In this document: positions 25,625 to 38,103 of the stretch, piece by piece
How the letters are laid out: each line of letters opens with the position of its first letter
Position numbering within the stretch: position 1 is the first letter of the stretch
Assembly (NCBI GenBank): GCA_030272155.1
Contig: CP126196.1
Span: 1,240,001-1,304,000, forward strand
DNA length: 64,000 bases
Source of the DNA: Tetradesmus obliquus
Taxonomy: Eukaryota; Chlorophyta; Chlorophyceae; Sphaeropleales; Scenedesmaceae
Direction: 5' to 3'
The notes under the pieces: model-generated
The model's database searches: none
Seen by the model: the letters and a program-made list of their open reading frames with translations, nothing else
Told to the model about the DNA's origin: nothing
Translations under genes and position numbers: made by a program

Positions 25625-26542
25625 GCTGCAGGACAAGCCAGTGCATGGCCTGCTTACCGACAGGCGCATCATCCTGAGGGAGTCCAGCGGCTCCTGCGGC
25701 TTCCCCCTGGACCTCTGCTGCGTCTGCTTCAAGGTAACAGCTTAGCAACGCAGCGTTATGGTGTGCAACGCATTGCACAGGATCTGACAACATGTCCTAT
25801 ACATGACAACAATACCGTCTACAACATTGCCACTTGCTGTGGACACTTGGCATTGAAACATGGCGGACGCCATGTGTGCTAGCTGGTTGGGACGGCTGCC
25901 AGACACCTGCCGCTGCACCGATGCTGATGCGGCAGCTGTGTAGCTTTCTATGCCACAAGATGGGCTAGTACTGGGCTGGTGTGCCGCTCAAGCATTACCA
26001 AGTGTTACCTAGCCATGTTTTGCATATTGAATGCATGCATATAACACACACATGTCACAGGGAGCAGCCTTATTCCTGCAGCTCTTTTTCGGTGCTGCTG
26101 GCCTGCCCACAGCTGCCGCCTCATGCTGCTGCCGCATGCTGCTGCTGCTGCTGCTGTGCAGGCTGAGACTGACAGCAGCTATTCCATCCTGGACCTGAAG
26201 AGTGTGCAGCCCTACGTGGCCAGCGGCTGCGCTGCCGACTGCATGGCAACCATGTTCAAGCTGGCCACCACCAACCCGCTGTGCTGCTGCCTGCCCAAGA
26301 TGCTGCCCAACGGTGTCAGGCTGGGCTTCTCGCGTGTGGGTAAGTGCCCAACACCAAGCTCCACAGCTCACAGCTGTGCTTGTCTGGTATTGTGGGATTT
26401 GGGGTGGTGTTACGCAGGCGCCTGCTTCTTGGCAGCTATTTAAAGCACCTGCTAGAGGCAAAAATCCGTCATACTACACACTAATGCACGCGCAGCAGCT
26501 CAGCAGTCTCATGTCGTGGCAATATCAACCAATTGTGCAGCA

Positions 26543-26608
<66 letters not shown>

Positions 26609-26937
26609 ACAATACCAGCTCAGCGTGCACCCCCTGTGTATTCCCGCCCAGATGGACAAGCAACCCTTGTGATGCTCCTGGCCTGGCCCAACACATGCTA
26701 ATCTGTTGCGCGTCAATGCATACAGCTGTAGCTCACCCTGCTCCTGCTCCTGCTGCTGCTGCCCTCCTATCAGGCGACCTGGTGCCCAGCTGGCTGGGTG
26801 GCTTTGGTGTGCCTGGTGTGGGCCCCAACTTCCACAGGGTGCACCTGCAGCTGCAGAAGGAGGATGCGCTCAAGCTGCGCAAGCTGCTGGCCACGCACCC
26901 CAACAGCAAGGGACTCAAGTACACGGAGAAGCAGTAG
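25230..26937 (+). CDS. Conserved-looking Cys-rich small protein, possible PH-like fold (183 aa)
   Basis: The four exons 25230-25337, 25632-25733, 26162-26339 and 26774-26937 join in phases 0, 0 and 1 to give 183 residues, starting MAAAIAPTSQDM and ending LKYTEKQ. I do not recognise the family. The pattern LLTDRRIIL, then SILDLKSVQPYV, then a final FHRVHLQLQKEDALKLRKLL helix resembles the strand-strand-helix layout of PH or GRAM-like domains, which is inference only. There are clustered cysteines (DLCCVCFK and NPLCCCLPKM) that could be palmitoylated or bind metal. There is no signal peptide and no clear membrane span. Intron 3 contains a pure CTG run of about 22 units. The syntaxin gene follows about 1 kb downstream on the same strand. 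Confidence 0.72.
26544..26609 (+). repeat. (CTG)n microsatellite, about 22 units, intronic
   Basis: This uninterrupted CTG tract lies in intron 3 of the Cys-rich gene, about 165 nt before the last acceptor. It is among the longest pure triplet runs in the window. Confidence 0.9.
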
Positions 26938-27920
26938 GGGGTAACAGCTTGCGGCGCCATGCAGGATGCAAGATGCTGGGTGACGCGCGTTGCACCCGGA
27001 TGGCTGGTGTGCAACGCAGCCTGAGGTGTTGAAGACCCTTGGTGGTGAACGAATGCAAACGGCTGCTTGAGTTTGGAATTGATGTGTACTGCACTGGGTT
27101 GTCTGCTGCAGCTTCTTGTTGATTCAATCAAGAGCGGCCGCCGCTTTTGAAGAGTCTTGAAGAGTCTTGAACTGTGATTTGGTGTGTACTGCACTGGGTG
27201 GCGTGCTGCAGCTTCTTGATGACTTCTCCTACTGGTACAGCCGTTCACAAGAGTTCACATACTGTGGATGCAAGCTGTTTATGCATGGCAGTCATCGCAA
27301 AGATGGCAGGCATTGGTAACATCTGTGCCTCAATGTTGAGCTGGTGTCTCACGCCTTGACCACTGGCTGCTGGTCACGATCTCGACATTTACCAATTGGA
27401 CCACCCCCCTCTCCAGTTTAGAAGAGGGGCAGTAACGTCTCGTGTCCGCCATTGAAGATGAGCGGGCTTTATTATAGTGACAGCTGTTGGTTACGCATAT
27501 CCAGCTGTCCGGCAGCAGGCACTTGGTGCCTGTGTCGTTGAGAGTGTCCCATACCTCCTGTGGGCTATTGCTTGAGGTGCGCAGCAGTTTCAGCAGCACG
27601 TCGGCAATGACAACCGTGTGTCACCTGGGCTTAGTCACCAAGGGGTTACTACCGAGTCCAACCTGGTGGGTGAGACTGGTGCAGCTGCATTCACTTGAGC
27701 AAAATTAAACTAAACTGTCGGATTAATAAGGACTATTGAGGCCTTCGCGCTCCCCTAACCGCAGAGAGGACCCGAGGGATGCAATCGCTGTGCCTCGTTT
27801 GCCAACCCAATGCTTCGTGTTGAAATTTAAACATATGTTAGGCTGCTTTAGTGTGACGCAGCTGCCTTCTTAGAGCTGCCAAATTCTTGCCACACACAGC
27901 AGCAGCTCCAAAGCAGCACC
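26938..27920. other. Intergenic region with a short tandem repeat
   Basis: This holds the 3' UTR of the Cys-rich gene and the promoter of the syntaxin gene. A block with gtgtactgcactggg followed by gctgcagcttcttg occurs at about 27083 and again at 27183 (100-bp offset), with a doubled gaagagtctt motif between them. I see no gene here. Confidence 0.55.
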
Positions 27921-30300
27921 ATGGCGGGGCTACAGCAGGACCCTTTCTACATCGTGAGGCAGGAAATACAGGATACGGTGAGCAGCAGGATGTCGCTGTG
28001 CAAAGCAGCATGTCGCTCGAACTGCAGCTGAGTGCTGAACTATGCTTCACCTGCATCTGCAGGTGAATGAGCTGCAGTCCAAGATGTCGCGGTTTCATGG
28101 CCTCACAGCAGCCAACCCAGAGCGTAAAACCATTGCCAACATAGTCACAGATGGTTGCGAGTCCTTAAAGTGGCAGGTGCGGACGATGAAAGACTCTTAC
28201 GCAGGCAGTGCAAGCAGTGAACACGTGCTGGAGCAGCTAGGCTGGAGGACAGCTCAGCTACACCTCTAGCACATACATCACACAGCACTTGAAATATTTG
28301 TGCAGCTGTTCGCAGCTACAGCATGTTTCAAACCTTCTTGCTGCCAGTAAGGCAGCAGCGGCTGTGCCGCCGTGGTCTCATGCAGCTGCGTGCATCCAGG
28401 CAGTTTACGGGTGCCTCTGTAGCAATTTGCCTCATGCAATTTGCCCACCTCAGCGCTTGTGCTGCTGCCTTGCTCTTGTGCGGCTTGCCTGCAGGTTAAT
28501 GAGCTAGATGCAGCAGTTAATCGGGCAGCAGAGCAGCCGCAGCGCTTTGGGCTGACGCCAGAGGAGATAGCCAGCAGACGAAAGTGGATCTCATCTACAC
28601 GGCGGCAGGTGCGCCAGCAGCCACAGATATAGCTGATGCAAATGGCAGCAGTGCATCGGCAGCTGCTGCAATTTGTTTTGGATCGCATGCCAAAAAAGCA
28701 CCAACTTCGTCCCGGCGTTGCCAGGTTTAGGCCTGTTGCTGCTCCAGCAGTAGGCTACAGGCTTGCACACACAGGCAGCAGCAGCAGCAGTCGCCAGTCA
28801 AACAGCAGCAGGGTGCTCACCACCAGGCAGCCAGCAGCTGGTACTGTGTTGCATTTCAGCCGACATGCTAACAGCTGAGACGCAACACGCCACAAGGGGT
28901 TGAGGGTTCGCTGCCGTGCTCAGCACGTGAGCCCTGCATGCTCCTGCAAACATGCCGCACTGCAGATCGAGGGCATGACTGACACCATCAAGACTGCCAC
29001 CGCTGCGCGCGTGAACCCAGCAGAGGAGAAGCTGCACAAGGCCAATGAGGGCTTCCTGCAGGACGAGGGCGGCAAGCAGCAGCTGCTGCTCAAGTGAGTT
29101 GCTGCGGTCCGGCAATTCTTAGCTCTATTTTGCGCTGAGTGGGGCTGCTGCGGGCAGCAGCCGTTTGGCTGACTAGCGCCGAAGCTGTGGGCCCTGCAAG
29201 CAGCAGATGGACAGCGTGAATGGGGCTTGGGGCGTAGGCGCATGTGCATGGGCATGTGCATCGCTGTGGCTTGTAATGGAGGGGCTGGATGCAGCACAGG
29301 AGTCATGCAGCAGCGATGGTTCATTGAGAGTTCAGTGGCTGATGCCATCCGCAGCAGCCGCAGCAGCCTGCTGCTGGGGCTGAATGCTCATCTTGCAGGG
29401 GTGCTGCACCAGTGTTCAACACACCAGTGGCACCGTGTCGGGGACAGCCAGCGGCTGCAGATGCTGTCTGGCACGCCTTGCATGGCGCCTCCTCCATTAC
29501 AGGGACCAGGCCAGCGAATCTGCTGGGCAGCAGTTGGTGCCCTGGTGCGCTGCGCCTTGCTGCTGCTGCTGCTGAGTGTATTGTCGTGGCCATGCGTTCC
29601 TGCAGGCACCAGGACGCGCAGCTGGAGGACATCGAGGCTGCTGTGTGGTGCCGTGGCTGCTGCGTTTCAAACGGATTGTGCTAATGCACTGCTGCCGCTG
29701 CTGCTGCTTCATCCCTGCAGGCACCAGGACGCGCAGCTGGAGGACATCGAGGCCGCTGTGCTGTGCCCTGTTGCTGCCGATCCTAATGCTGACACACTCT
29801 TCTGGCACGTTCTTGTGTGTTCCTGCAGGCACCAGGACGCGCAGCTGGAGGACATCGAGGCTGCCGTCACGCGGCTGGGCCGTGTGGGGCTGACCATCCA
29901 CGAGGAGCTGGCCAGCCAGGGCCAGATGCTGGACGAGCTGGGCGAGGACGTGGACACCACGCACAGCAGGCTGCGCGCAACACAGAAGAAGGTGCGGCTG
30001 CAGGGGTGTGACGAAGCATGTTCTTGTGGCAGGTGCTGCAGTTGCTGGACTTGCGGGCCTCCCCCTGTTCATGGCTCCTTGCTCGCTCCTGTGCTTGGTG
30101 GTGTCCTGCATGCCCGTCTGCTGGTCCCTTGCTGGCCGCCTTGAGCTGGTGTTCTTTAATTCTCCTGCCGCTGCTGCTGCTGCTGCTGCTTTATGCAGGT
30201 GCTTGATGTGATAAAAAAGAGCGGCACTACAACGCAGCTAGGGCTTATCGTTTTCCTCATGATCGTACTGGTGGTGCTGGCAGTGGTAGCTTTTGTATAG
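27921..30300 (+). CDS. Syntaxin-6/SYP6-type Qc-SNARE (225 aa)
   Basis: The six exons 27921-27977, 28063-28176, 28495-28608, 28966-29093, 29829-29991 and 30199-30300 sum to 226 codons including the stop, with consistent phases. The N terminus (DPFYIVRQEIQDTVNELQ, then RFGLTPEEIASRRKWISSTRRQ) matches the syntaxin-6 N-terminal three-helix domain. The SNARE motif runs from HQDAQLEDIEAAV through LASQGQMLDELGEDVD to RLRATQKK. The Gln in LASQGQ sits where the zero-layer Gln is expected. A single C-terminal membrane anchor follows (GLIVFLMIVLVVLAVVAFV). Members of this family act in trans-Golgi/endosome membrane fusion. The length is typical. The intron before the SNARE-motif exon contains repeated copies of that exon's head (separate entry). 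Confidence 0.94.
29600..29870 (+). repeat. Triplicated acceptor and exon head before the syntaxin SNARE exon
   Basis: The sequence encoding HQDAQLEDIEAAV follows ctgcag three times, with exon starts at 29606, 29721 and 29829 (real). The coding bases are almost identical in all three. The gap from 29721 to 29829 is 108 nt without a stop, so the middle acceptor would insert 36 residues, duplicating the start of the SNARE motif. The first copy is 115 nt further upstream and reaches a TAA within 26 codons. Confidence 0.92.
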
Positions 30301-31347
30301 GAGCGGCACGGGGCGAGCGCAGCGGCTGGCACAGTGCAGCGGCATCAAGCAAGAGATAGATGGCGGCAGTACTTCCTTGTATGTGCTCGGCGTTACAACA
30401 TGCCAAGTATACGCAACAACTGCAGGCTTTGGCAGGAGCAGCAGCAGCAGCAGTGGCAGCAACAGCCGGGCTGTAGTGCGGGTAGCACGTGCTGCCGTCG
30501 CGCAGCTTGCATGGCCCTGCTGTTGGACAGTGGCTGGTGGCGTGTTGGCTCCTATTGGCGACATGCTGTCCAACACACAAGTACGGCTGAGCAGCGCGAC
30601 TGATCCGATTCTGCGGACATGGCAGATGGCCAAAAGCAGCAGATCGCTGGGGCTGTCTGCCGCATTTGAACCTGTTGGGCGGGGGGACTGCACAGCTACT
30701 ACCGACATGATGGCGTGTACATGGGTTCCTTTGTATGATGGGTTATGATTCTGGGTTGACTCGCTGAAAATGCGAGCTGTCCTGCATCCACAGCGATCAG
30801 TGATCACATGCAGTTGGGGCGATGCATGTTCAGGGCAGCGCGCTGCGTCTGTTTTTCTGGAAGATCACACAGGCATACAGCCAATGCCCTCTGGTTCGCT
30901 TGTATCCTCACTTAGAACAAGTTATTGGTTGCACGCTGTGGCATACACAAGCATGCACAGCAGCAGCTGACGATGCAACCCTGGACTTTTGTAACAAGGG
31001 TTCTGCTATATCTCGTTGTTACCAAAGGGTGTGTGAAGCCCGGGATAGATCCCCACAAGCATCCAGTTTTGATGCATACAACAAGAAGACGACTTATGTC
31101 AAACATTTGCTACAGACTACATGCAGCGCGTAAACCTTGGCGGGCGGGAGTAGATTTTGAAAAGCTCAAACGCTTTGAGCCGGAACTGCTTGCGTTGGTC
31201 TTCAAACTCTAGGCATATATCTAGATATTCGTATCAAATGATGGAACGACGCGCATCGCTCGCTGGGCTGCAATAGCAACTCTTCGACAATTCTGGTGAG
31301 TCTTCATGCAGCAGCGATGCTTGCTCCTTTGAACTGAGCTTATAGGC
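30301..31347. other. Intergenic region before the large AP2 gene
   Basis: This should contain the syntaxin 3' UTR and the promoter/5' UTR of the next gene. Open frames are short and no motif is seen. A small non-coding exon for the AP2 gene may lie here, since a ctgcag acceptor precedes the first good Met region near 31540. Confidence 0.5.
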
Positions 31348-31560
31348 GTGAACTTTGTCCAACACATGTTCACCATGGACGTCCGCGCTGTGCCGCTGGC
31401 CATGGACGCCCAGCAGTGCACTTGTGCTCCTCGGCGTTTGTTTGGTGTGATCTTCACATCCAAGCCTGCTGCGTGCACCAGACCAGCTTTGTTACATTCT
31501 TACCTACCACATATACGGTTTAAAATATTGCCTGCAGCGTCTCAAGCCCAGCAGCCCCAG

Positions 31561-31917
31561 ATGTCAGGCTTCAGCCTGGACCTGCTGTCTCTGCTGCCAG
31601 CTGAAGGCCCCACACACACCGTGTCACCATTCAGCAGCCATGGCAACACCGCAATAGCACGGGAGGTGAACCAATCGACCCAGCAAGCCCTGATCGAGGT
31701 TTCACTGCCAACAGGAGAGGCACTGGCCTTCTGGGCACCCCTCAGCGCCATTAGCATCTGCAGCAGCACCCAGCGTGTGACCTGGCGCACCAGCAGCAGC
31801 ACTGCGCCCGCTTCTGCTGCTGTCACAGCAGCCGCCCCATCAACAGCCATTGATGATCAACGTCTGTCTGGCCAGCTTGAGCAGCTCATGCAGCAGCATG
31901 CAATGCCTCAGGGTGGC

Positions 31918-31963
<46 letters not shown>

Positions 31964-33304
31964 CAGCAGCACCCTTAGGCCCATTTGCATCAGCACCAGC
32001 CATGCAGCCACCCCTGAGCATCACCACCTACAGCAACCAGCAGCAACAGCAGCAGTCCAGCAGCAAAGACATCAACATACCACATGCCTACGACCAGCAG
32101 CAGCAGCAGCAGTGGCTGCAGCCACCTGAAGACACTGCAGGTGCTGCCTGCTACCCCTACCCACAGCACCACTACAGCATCACCACCACCAGCCAACCAG
32201 CACCTGGACTCCCAGCAGCTGATGCCCCATCTGCCCTACCTGGCCTGTTTCTGAGCAGCCCACCTAGCAGCAAGCCTGGCTGCAGCATGTCTGGTGGTGT
32301 GCATGCCTACCAACCCCCTGGAGGTGGCTCGCCAGTGGTTATGCTGCTGACTGCCTCCCCTAGGCCTGCTGCTGCTGCTGCTGACCCTCTGCAGCACTTC
32401 ATGTGCCTGCCTGCCAGCATGCCAGCGCTCATGCCAGCTGCAGCTGCAACTACAGCGGCAGCAGCAGCGGCAGGTCCGGCCAGTGAGCAGATGGACATGC
32501 CAGCAGCAGCAGCAGCAGCAGGATCGGCCGGGAAAGGTGGTTGCTATGGTAAGATCAAGCCAGGTAGCCTTGGCAGTGGCGAGCTGGATTTCAGCTGGGC
32601 TGGCTTCAACAGCAGCAGCAGCTTTGACGGGAGCTGCCTAGTCAGCAGCCAAGCAGCAGCAGGAGCAGCAGCGGCGGCGGCAGCAGCAGCGGCAGTCAGC
32701 AACACCTGGCCTGAGCTGCCGCTGCTGCCGCCAATCACAACGGCAGCAGCAGCAGCAGCAGCAGGTGCTGGCACTGTGGGGATGCCCTCAATGTCCCATC
32801 CAGACACAGCAGCAGCAGCAGCAGCAGTGGGCGATGAGTCAGCTGGTTGGCTGCGGCACCCGGCTCTGTTGCACTCCTACCAGCTGCAGCACAGCATGCA
32901 TGGCTCCACACCTGCAGCAGCAGCAGCAGGGCTTGATGATGTATTTGACAGGACCTCCATGCAGCAGCGTACACAGCTGCATGTGAAGCAGCGGCGCAGC
33001 AGCACCAGCAGCAGCGCTAGTTTCAGCAGCGACGCCAGTGCTGCGCTAGACCTCTCCCAGCCCAGCCTGCCGCAGCACCTGCTGCTGCTGCAGCAGGATG
33101 CACCATCACTGCCTTCAACGCTCTGCGGCCAGCCGCCGCTGCAGCAGCAGCAGCAGCAGCAGCAGCTTGATGCAGTGCCGACTCAGCCCCACCAGCTAGT
33201 GACCAACATTGCAGCAGCAGGCAACGAAAACACTACTGCTGCTGCTGCTGCCGGCAAGCGCGTGAGGCAGTCAGTCACCTTCCAAGGTGCAGCACCTCCC
33301 ACAG

Positions 33305-33336
<32 letters not shown>

Positions 33337-34092
33337 GTAGCCAGGCCCAGCTTCAGGGGTGTCAACCAGCACAGCAGCACCAGCAGCAGCAGCAGCAGCA
33401 GCAGTAAGAGCGGCAAGGCAACTGCAAGCATCACAGTAATGGGTGTGGAGTTGCAGCTGGGGCACTTCGAAGATGCCTTTTCTGCAGCGAGGGCATATGA
33501 TGTGGCCGCACTCGCGCTGCTGCAAAACATAGCAGTGACAAACTTCCCTAAGCAGAGCTACCATGCAGCTGAAGTGGCGGCAAAGCGGCGGCAGCTGCTG
33601 CAGCAGCTGCAGAAGCAGGGCGGGCGCAGCGGCACTGGTGCTGTTGCAAAGCAGTGGGCTGCAGCACAGGAGCTGCAAGATCACAAGAGGCTGCTGCTGC
33701 AGATGGATGCGGAATGCAGTGATGCTGCGCCATCAAAGGCTGCTGCTGGCAATGCAACAGAGCATGGCAGCTACAAAGCGCCTGGCGCTGGTGCTGCAAC
33801 AGCAGCAGCAGCAGCAGCTGCAGATGATGCAGCAGCCAGCCTGATGATGATCAGCAGCAGCCCTATGCGCAGTAAGCCTCCAGGGCAGCTCAGCAATGTT
33901 ATGTTGAATCTGAGCACACAGAGCTTCGCAGCAGGTGCTACAGATGGCAGCAATGATAACAAACACACACAGCTGATGCAGCGGAAGGATCTGGCAGCAG
34001 CGGCGCCGGCGGCAGCAGCAGCAGCTGCTGCAGCAGCTCTGCTGCTTGATGCTCGGCCGTCTGGCAGTCTAGACCAGCCCAATGTGCCAGAT

Positions 34093-34149
<57 letters not shown>

Positions 34150-34261
34150 GCAGCAGCAGCGGCAGGCAAGAAGGGTGGTCAGCGCAAGAAGGGAGGGCCA
34201 CGCTCAAGCAATCAGCCGCAACCACAGCAGCAGCAGCAGCAGCCTGAACCGCCAGTGACTA

Positions 34262-34293
<32 letters not shown>

Positions 34294-34383
34294 GCTAGCA
34301 TGCAGCCTCCTCCGCACAGATCTGGAAGCAGTGCTGAGGCCAGGAGGAAGCTAAGGCATGACCCGCTGCTGCTGCAGCGCCAG

Positions 34384-34418
<35 letters not shown>

Positions 34419-36203
34419 CCCTGGAGTGCTGTCTCCCCAGCTGCCGCCGGCACGCTCATCATGCTTCAGCCCTGGCTTTAGGCGTGCTGCTGGATTTGGC
34501 TTTGGAGCAGCAGCGGCAGCAGCATCAGCAGCAGGAAGTGTTCCGCACCCACACCCACTAGGGTTTGGTGCTGCCTCAGGTCTTGGCAGTCCTCCTCCTG
34601 CTGCAAGTACTGCTGCTGCTGCTGCATCCTCCCCGATGCTGCTTGCCAGCTTGTTTGCAGAGAGCAGCCCAGCATCTGGCAGGCTTGTGCCATACAGCCT
34701 TCCAAGGTTTGGGCTAGATCATGATGTGCATGGAGGCAGTACAAGTTTGTTTGGCTTTGGGCAGTACGATCAGCACCACATGCTTGGCAGCCAGCAGTAC
34801 AACCCATTTGACCAGCAGTACAGTCAGCTGGGGGTTGCAGGGGGTTTAGGCATTGATCAGGCCAGCGATTTAGGGTTGGGGCTGGAGCCTGCTGGGTTGG
34901 CAGCTGCGGTAGGGGCAGACCAGGTCAGTGGGGTAGGGCAGGCGATAGCATCTGGCTTTGCTGGTGCTGCTGCTGGTGCTGCTGCTGGTGGCAGTGGTGG
35001 TGGTGCTAGCGGTGGTGGCGCAGGAGCAGCAGCAGCAGCTACTGCTACTACTGCTGCTGGCAGTAACGGGGTGCTGCTGTCGCCCAAGAACCTGCTCAGC
35101 AAGTTTGCAGAGAAGGAGCAGCAGAGGCAGCAGCAGATGCAACAGCAGAAAGAGAAGCAGCAGCAGAAGGAGAAGCAGCAGCAGCAGCAGCAGAAACAGC
35201 AACAGCAACAGCAGAGGAAGAAAGGTCAGCCCAAGCCCAAGGCACAGCAGAAGAAGCAGACAATACAGAAGCAGCGGCGCACAGGGCAGCAGCCAGCACT
35301 TAAACAAGTGCAGCAGCAGCAGCAGCAGCAGGACGGCCAGGTGACGAGTGCAGTTCAGCAGCTGGGCCCTGCTGCTGCTGCTGCTGCTGCTGCTCAAGAT
35401 GCCACTGCAGTCGAGCCGATGCCGATCTCCAGCGCACTTGTATCTGGCACATCAGCAGGCCAGCATGCACCCGCAAGTGCTGCCATGCCTAACAGCGCAA
35501 CTGATGTTGCTGCACCACTCAACACATCTCCGCAGCAGCAGGTGGCATCCGCACAGCAGCAGCAGCAGCAGCTAGGCAGCAATTTGGATACAACCGCTGC
35601 AGCTGCAAGCAAGGAGGGCCAGCAGCGCCCCACCCAGCCAGCTGCATTGGACACCGCACGGCAAGAGCTGCTGGTGAAGCACGCTGAGCCAGCAGCAGCA
35701 GCAGCAGCAGCAGCTGTGGCTGCACCTCCTGCTGCTGCAGTCATGGCTGATGGCTCAGTGGGCATGGAGCAAGCCCAGCTGTCGCCTGCACATCCAGCAG
35801 CACCAGCAGCAGAGCAGGCAGCAGCAGCAGCAGTTCAGCGCGATGCTGCAGTGCTCGCTGCAGCGCCCGCTGTGGTGACTGCAGACGCAGCAGCAGCACG
35901 TGTGGCCGCACCAGCAGCAGCTGCGGACACCTTTGCGCGGGTCAAATCTGATGGGGCAGCTGCGCCAGTGCTGCTGCCAGCCCTGTCAGGCCCTGCAGCT
36001 GCTGGTGGTGGTGCTGCTGCTGCCGCCCCTGTGGAGGCAGCAGCAGATGGAGCCAAGACCATACATCCGCGGCAGCAGCTGCAGCAGCAGCCGCTTGCAG
36101 AAGTTCCAGCTGCAACTGCTGCTGCTGCTGCCCCAGCAGCAGCAGGTGCTGCGCCAGGCATCAAGAAGCGCACCCTGAAGCTACCAAAGAAGATGAAGCA
36201 GCA

Positions 36204-36242
<39 letters not shown>

Positions 36243-36471
36243 TTCAGCGGCGGCGGCTGCAGCTCCTGCTGACGGCCAAGCAGCAGCGCCAGCTGCTGCT
36301 GCAGGCGCAAGGGCTGCGGCAGTGCCTGTTGCTCCTGCAGGGCAGGCAACAACAGCAGCAGCAGCAGCAAGTGCTTTGCCTGGTGTGAGCGGTGCAGCAG
36401 GAGCAGCCGAGCCAGCGACGGCAACGCCAGCAGCTGCTGCACAGAAGGCATCTGCTGTTAAGGCAAGCAAC

Positions 36472-36512
<41 letters not shown>

Positions 36513-38103
36513 TAAGCAGCCTGCCGTTGCAAAGATGCCAGCAGCCAAGAAGAGCCTCAAAAAATCGGGCAGCAGCAGCAAGGCTGGGGCTGCAGATGCC
36601 AACGTGTTGGCAGCAAAGTGGGCGCCCCGTAAACTGGCTGCTGCTGCTGCTGCTACAACAGCAGCACCAGCGGCAGCACCAGCACCAGCTGTGGTTAGCT
36701 CTGAGGACAACCCAGCAGCAGCAGCAGTTGCACAAGAGGGCACGTTGCAGCCAATGCCAGCAGCAGCCGCAACAGCAGCAGCAGGTGCAGCAGGCATGAA
36801 GCGGCCGGCACATCAGAAGCTGCAGCAGCCAGCTGCCAAGAAGCCCAAGACAGCAGCAGCAGCAGCAGCAGCAGCAGCCAATGCTTCAGCTGCAGGTCAG
36901 AAGGGGCCTGCTAGCAGCAAGCCACCAGCTGCTGTTGCAGGTGGAAAGGCTGGTGCAACAGGATCACCAGGAGCAGCAGGAGCAGCAGCAGCAACAGGCA
37001 AGGCTGCTGCTGATGCGGTGGCAAAGCCACGCACTGCTCCTCCAGTCGCCAAACTGACAGCTGCTGATCAGAAGATGGCTGCTCTTGCCAGGCTGGTGGC
37101 GCCAGGCACAACAGCAACACAGCTGGCAGCAGCAGCCCAGAGGAAGCAACTGGCAGCAGCAGCTGCAGCAACAGCAGCAGGGGCAGTGAAGAGGGTGCCA
37201 CAGCAGGCGCAAGAGAAGAAGCGAAAGGCTTTGCCACCAGCGGCAGCAGAAGCAGCAGCAGCGGCAGCAGCCAAAGCACCGCATGCCAGCAAGGGCCAGA
37301 CGGCTGGCGCCAAGGCTAGCGGCTTGCAAGCATCTGCTGCAGCCGCAACACATCAGCCTAAGAAGCCCAAGACAATGCCAGGCAGCACATTTGCAGGGAA
37401 AAGTGCAGGGTCCAGCAAGACAGCAGCTGCTGGGGCAGCCGGCACCAAGTCGGCTGCACCTGCAACAGCAACAGCAGGCGCAGCAGCAGCATCGAAGCCC
37501 GCTGCAACGCCAGCAAAGGGCCCCAGCGGACGTGCAACAGCCAACTCTGCAGCAGCAGAGAGTCAGCCTGGGTCCTTGCAGAAGCGGCCACGCAAAACAA
37601 AGGCTGCTGCTGCGGCGGCGGCAGCAGCAGCAGCAGCAGCAAGCCCTGCAGGTGCTTCCCCATCTGCTGCAGCACCAGCAGCAGCCAGCCCAACCACACC
37701 TGCTGCAACAGCAGCAGCAGCAGCAGATCCAGATGCTGCCGATCTATCAGCTACGGTCAAAGACAGCGGGCCCGGCTGTGTGAGCCATGCACAAAACCCC
37801 ACCGGCCACATGGGTGTGCGCAAGCGCAAGGAGCGCTTTGAGGCATTCGTTGCAACGCAGCCCTTCAGGTACCTCTACCTAGGACAGCATGCAACAGTGC
37901 AGCAGGCAGTGCGCACGCGCGACACAGCGCTGCTGGCTATCTACGGCCCTGAGGCTGCTGCTGCGCACGGCGCTGCATGGCTGTCGCCTGGAGCTGCTGG
38001 CAGCATTGCAGCAGAGGAGGTGGCGGCGATGGCTGTCAAGTTGTACAAGAAGGAGCAGGTGGCGAGTGTGATGAATCAGCATGGCACAGCACCAGCTGGG
38101 TAG
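31561..38103 (+). CDS. Giant AP2-like transcription factor with two AP2 domains (about 2,180 aa)
   Basis: One frame is open from 31348 to the stop at 38101-38103. I place the start at ATG 31561 (MSGFSLDLLSLL), just after a ctgcag acceptor-like site; in-frame ATGs at 31366 and 31375 are alternatives. AP2-like unit 1 lies near residues 590-665 (FRGVNQHSS, a Ser run, then MGVELQLGHFEDAFSAARAYDVAALALLQN). Unit 2 lies at the C-terminal end near residues 2065-2140 (MGVRKRKERFEAFVATQPF, YLYLGQHATVQQAVRTRD, AIYGPEA). The rest is Ala-, Gln-, Ser- and Pro-rich, with Lys-rich patches (KKGGQRKKGG, QKEKQQQKEK). It is probably a nuclear regulator with a long disordered body. No intron is needed across 6.5 kb, although the neighbouring genes in the right half are densely interrupted. 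Confidence 0.8.

Noticed and set aside
35835-36797. Minus-strand frame of 320 codons inside the large AP2 gene
   Set aside because: This is an antisense reading of Ala-coding repeats with no family motif.
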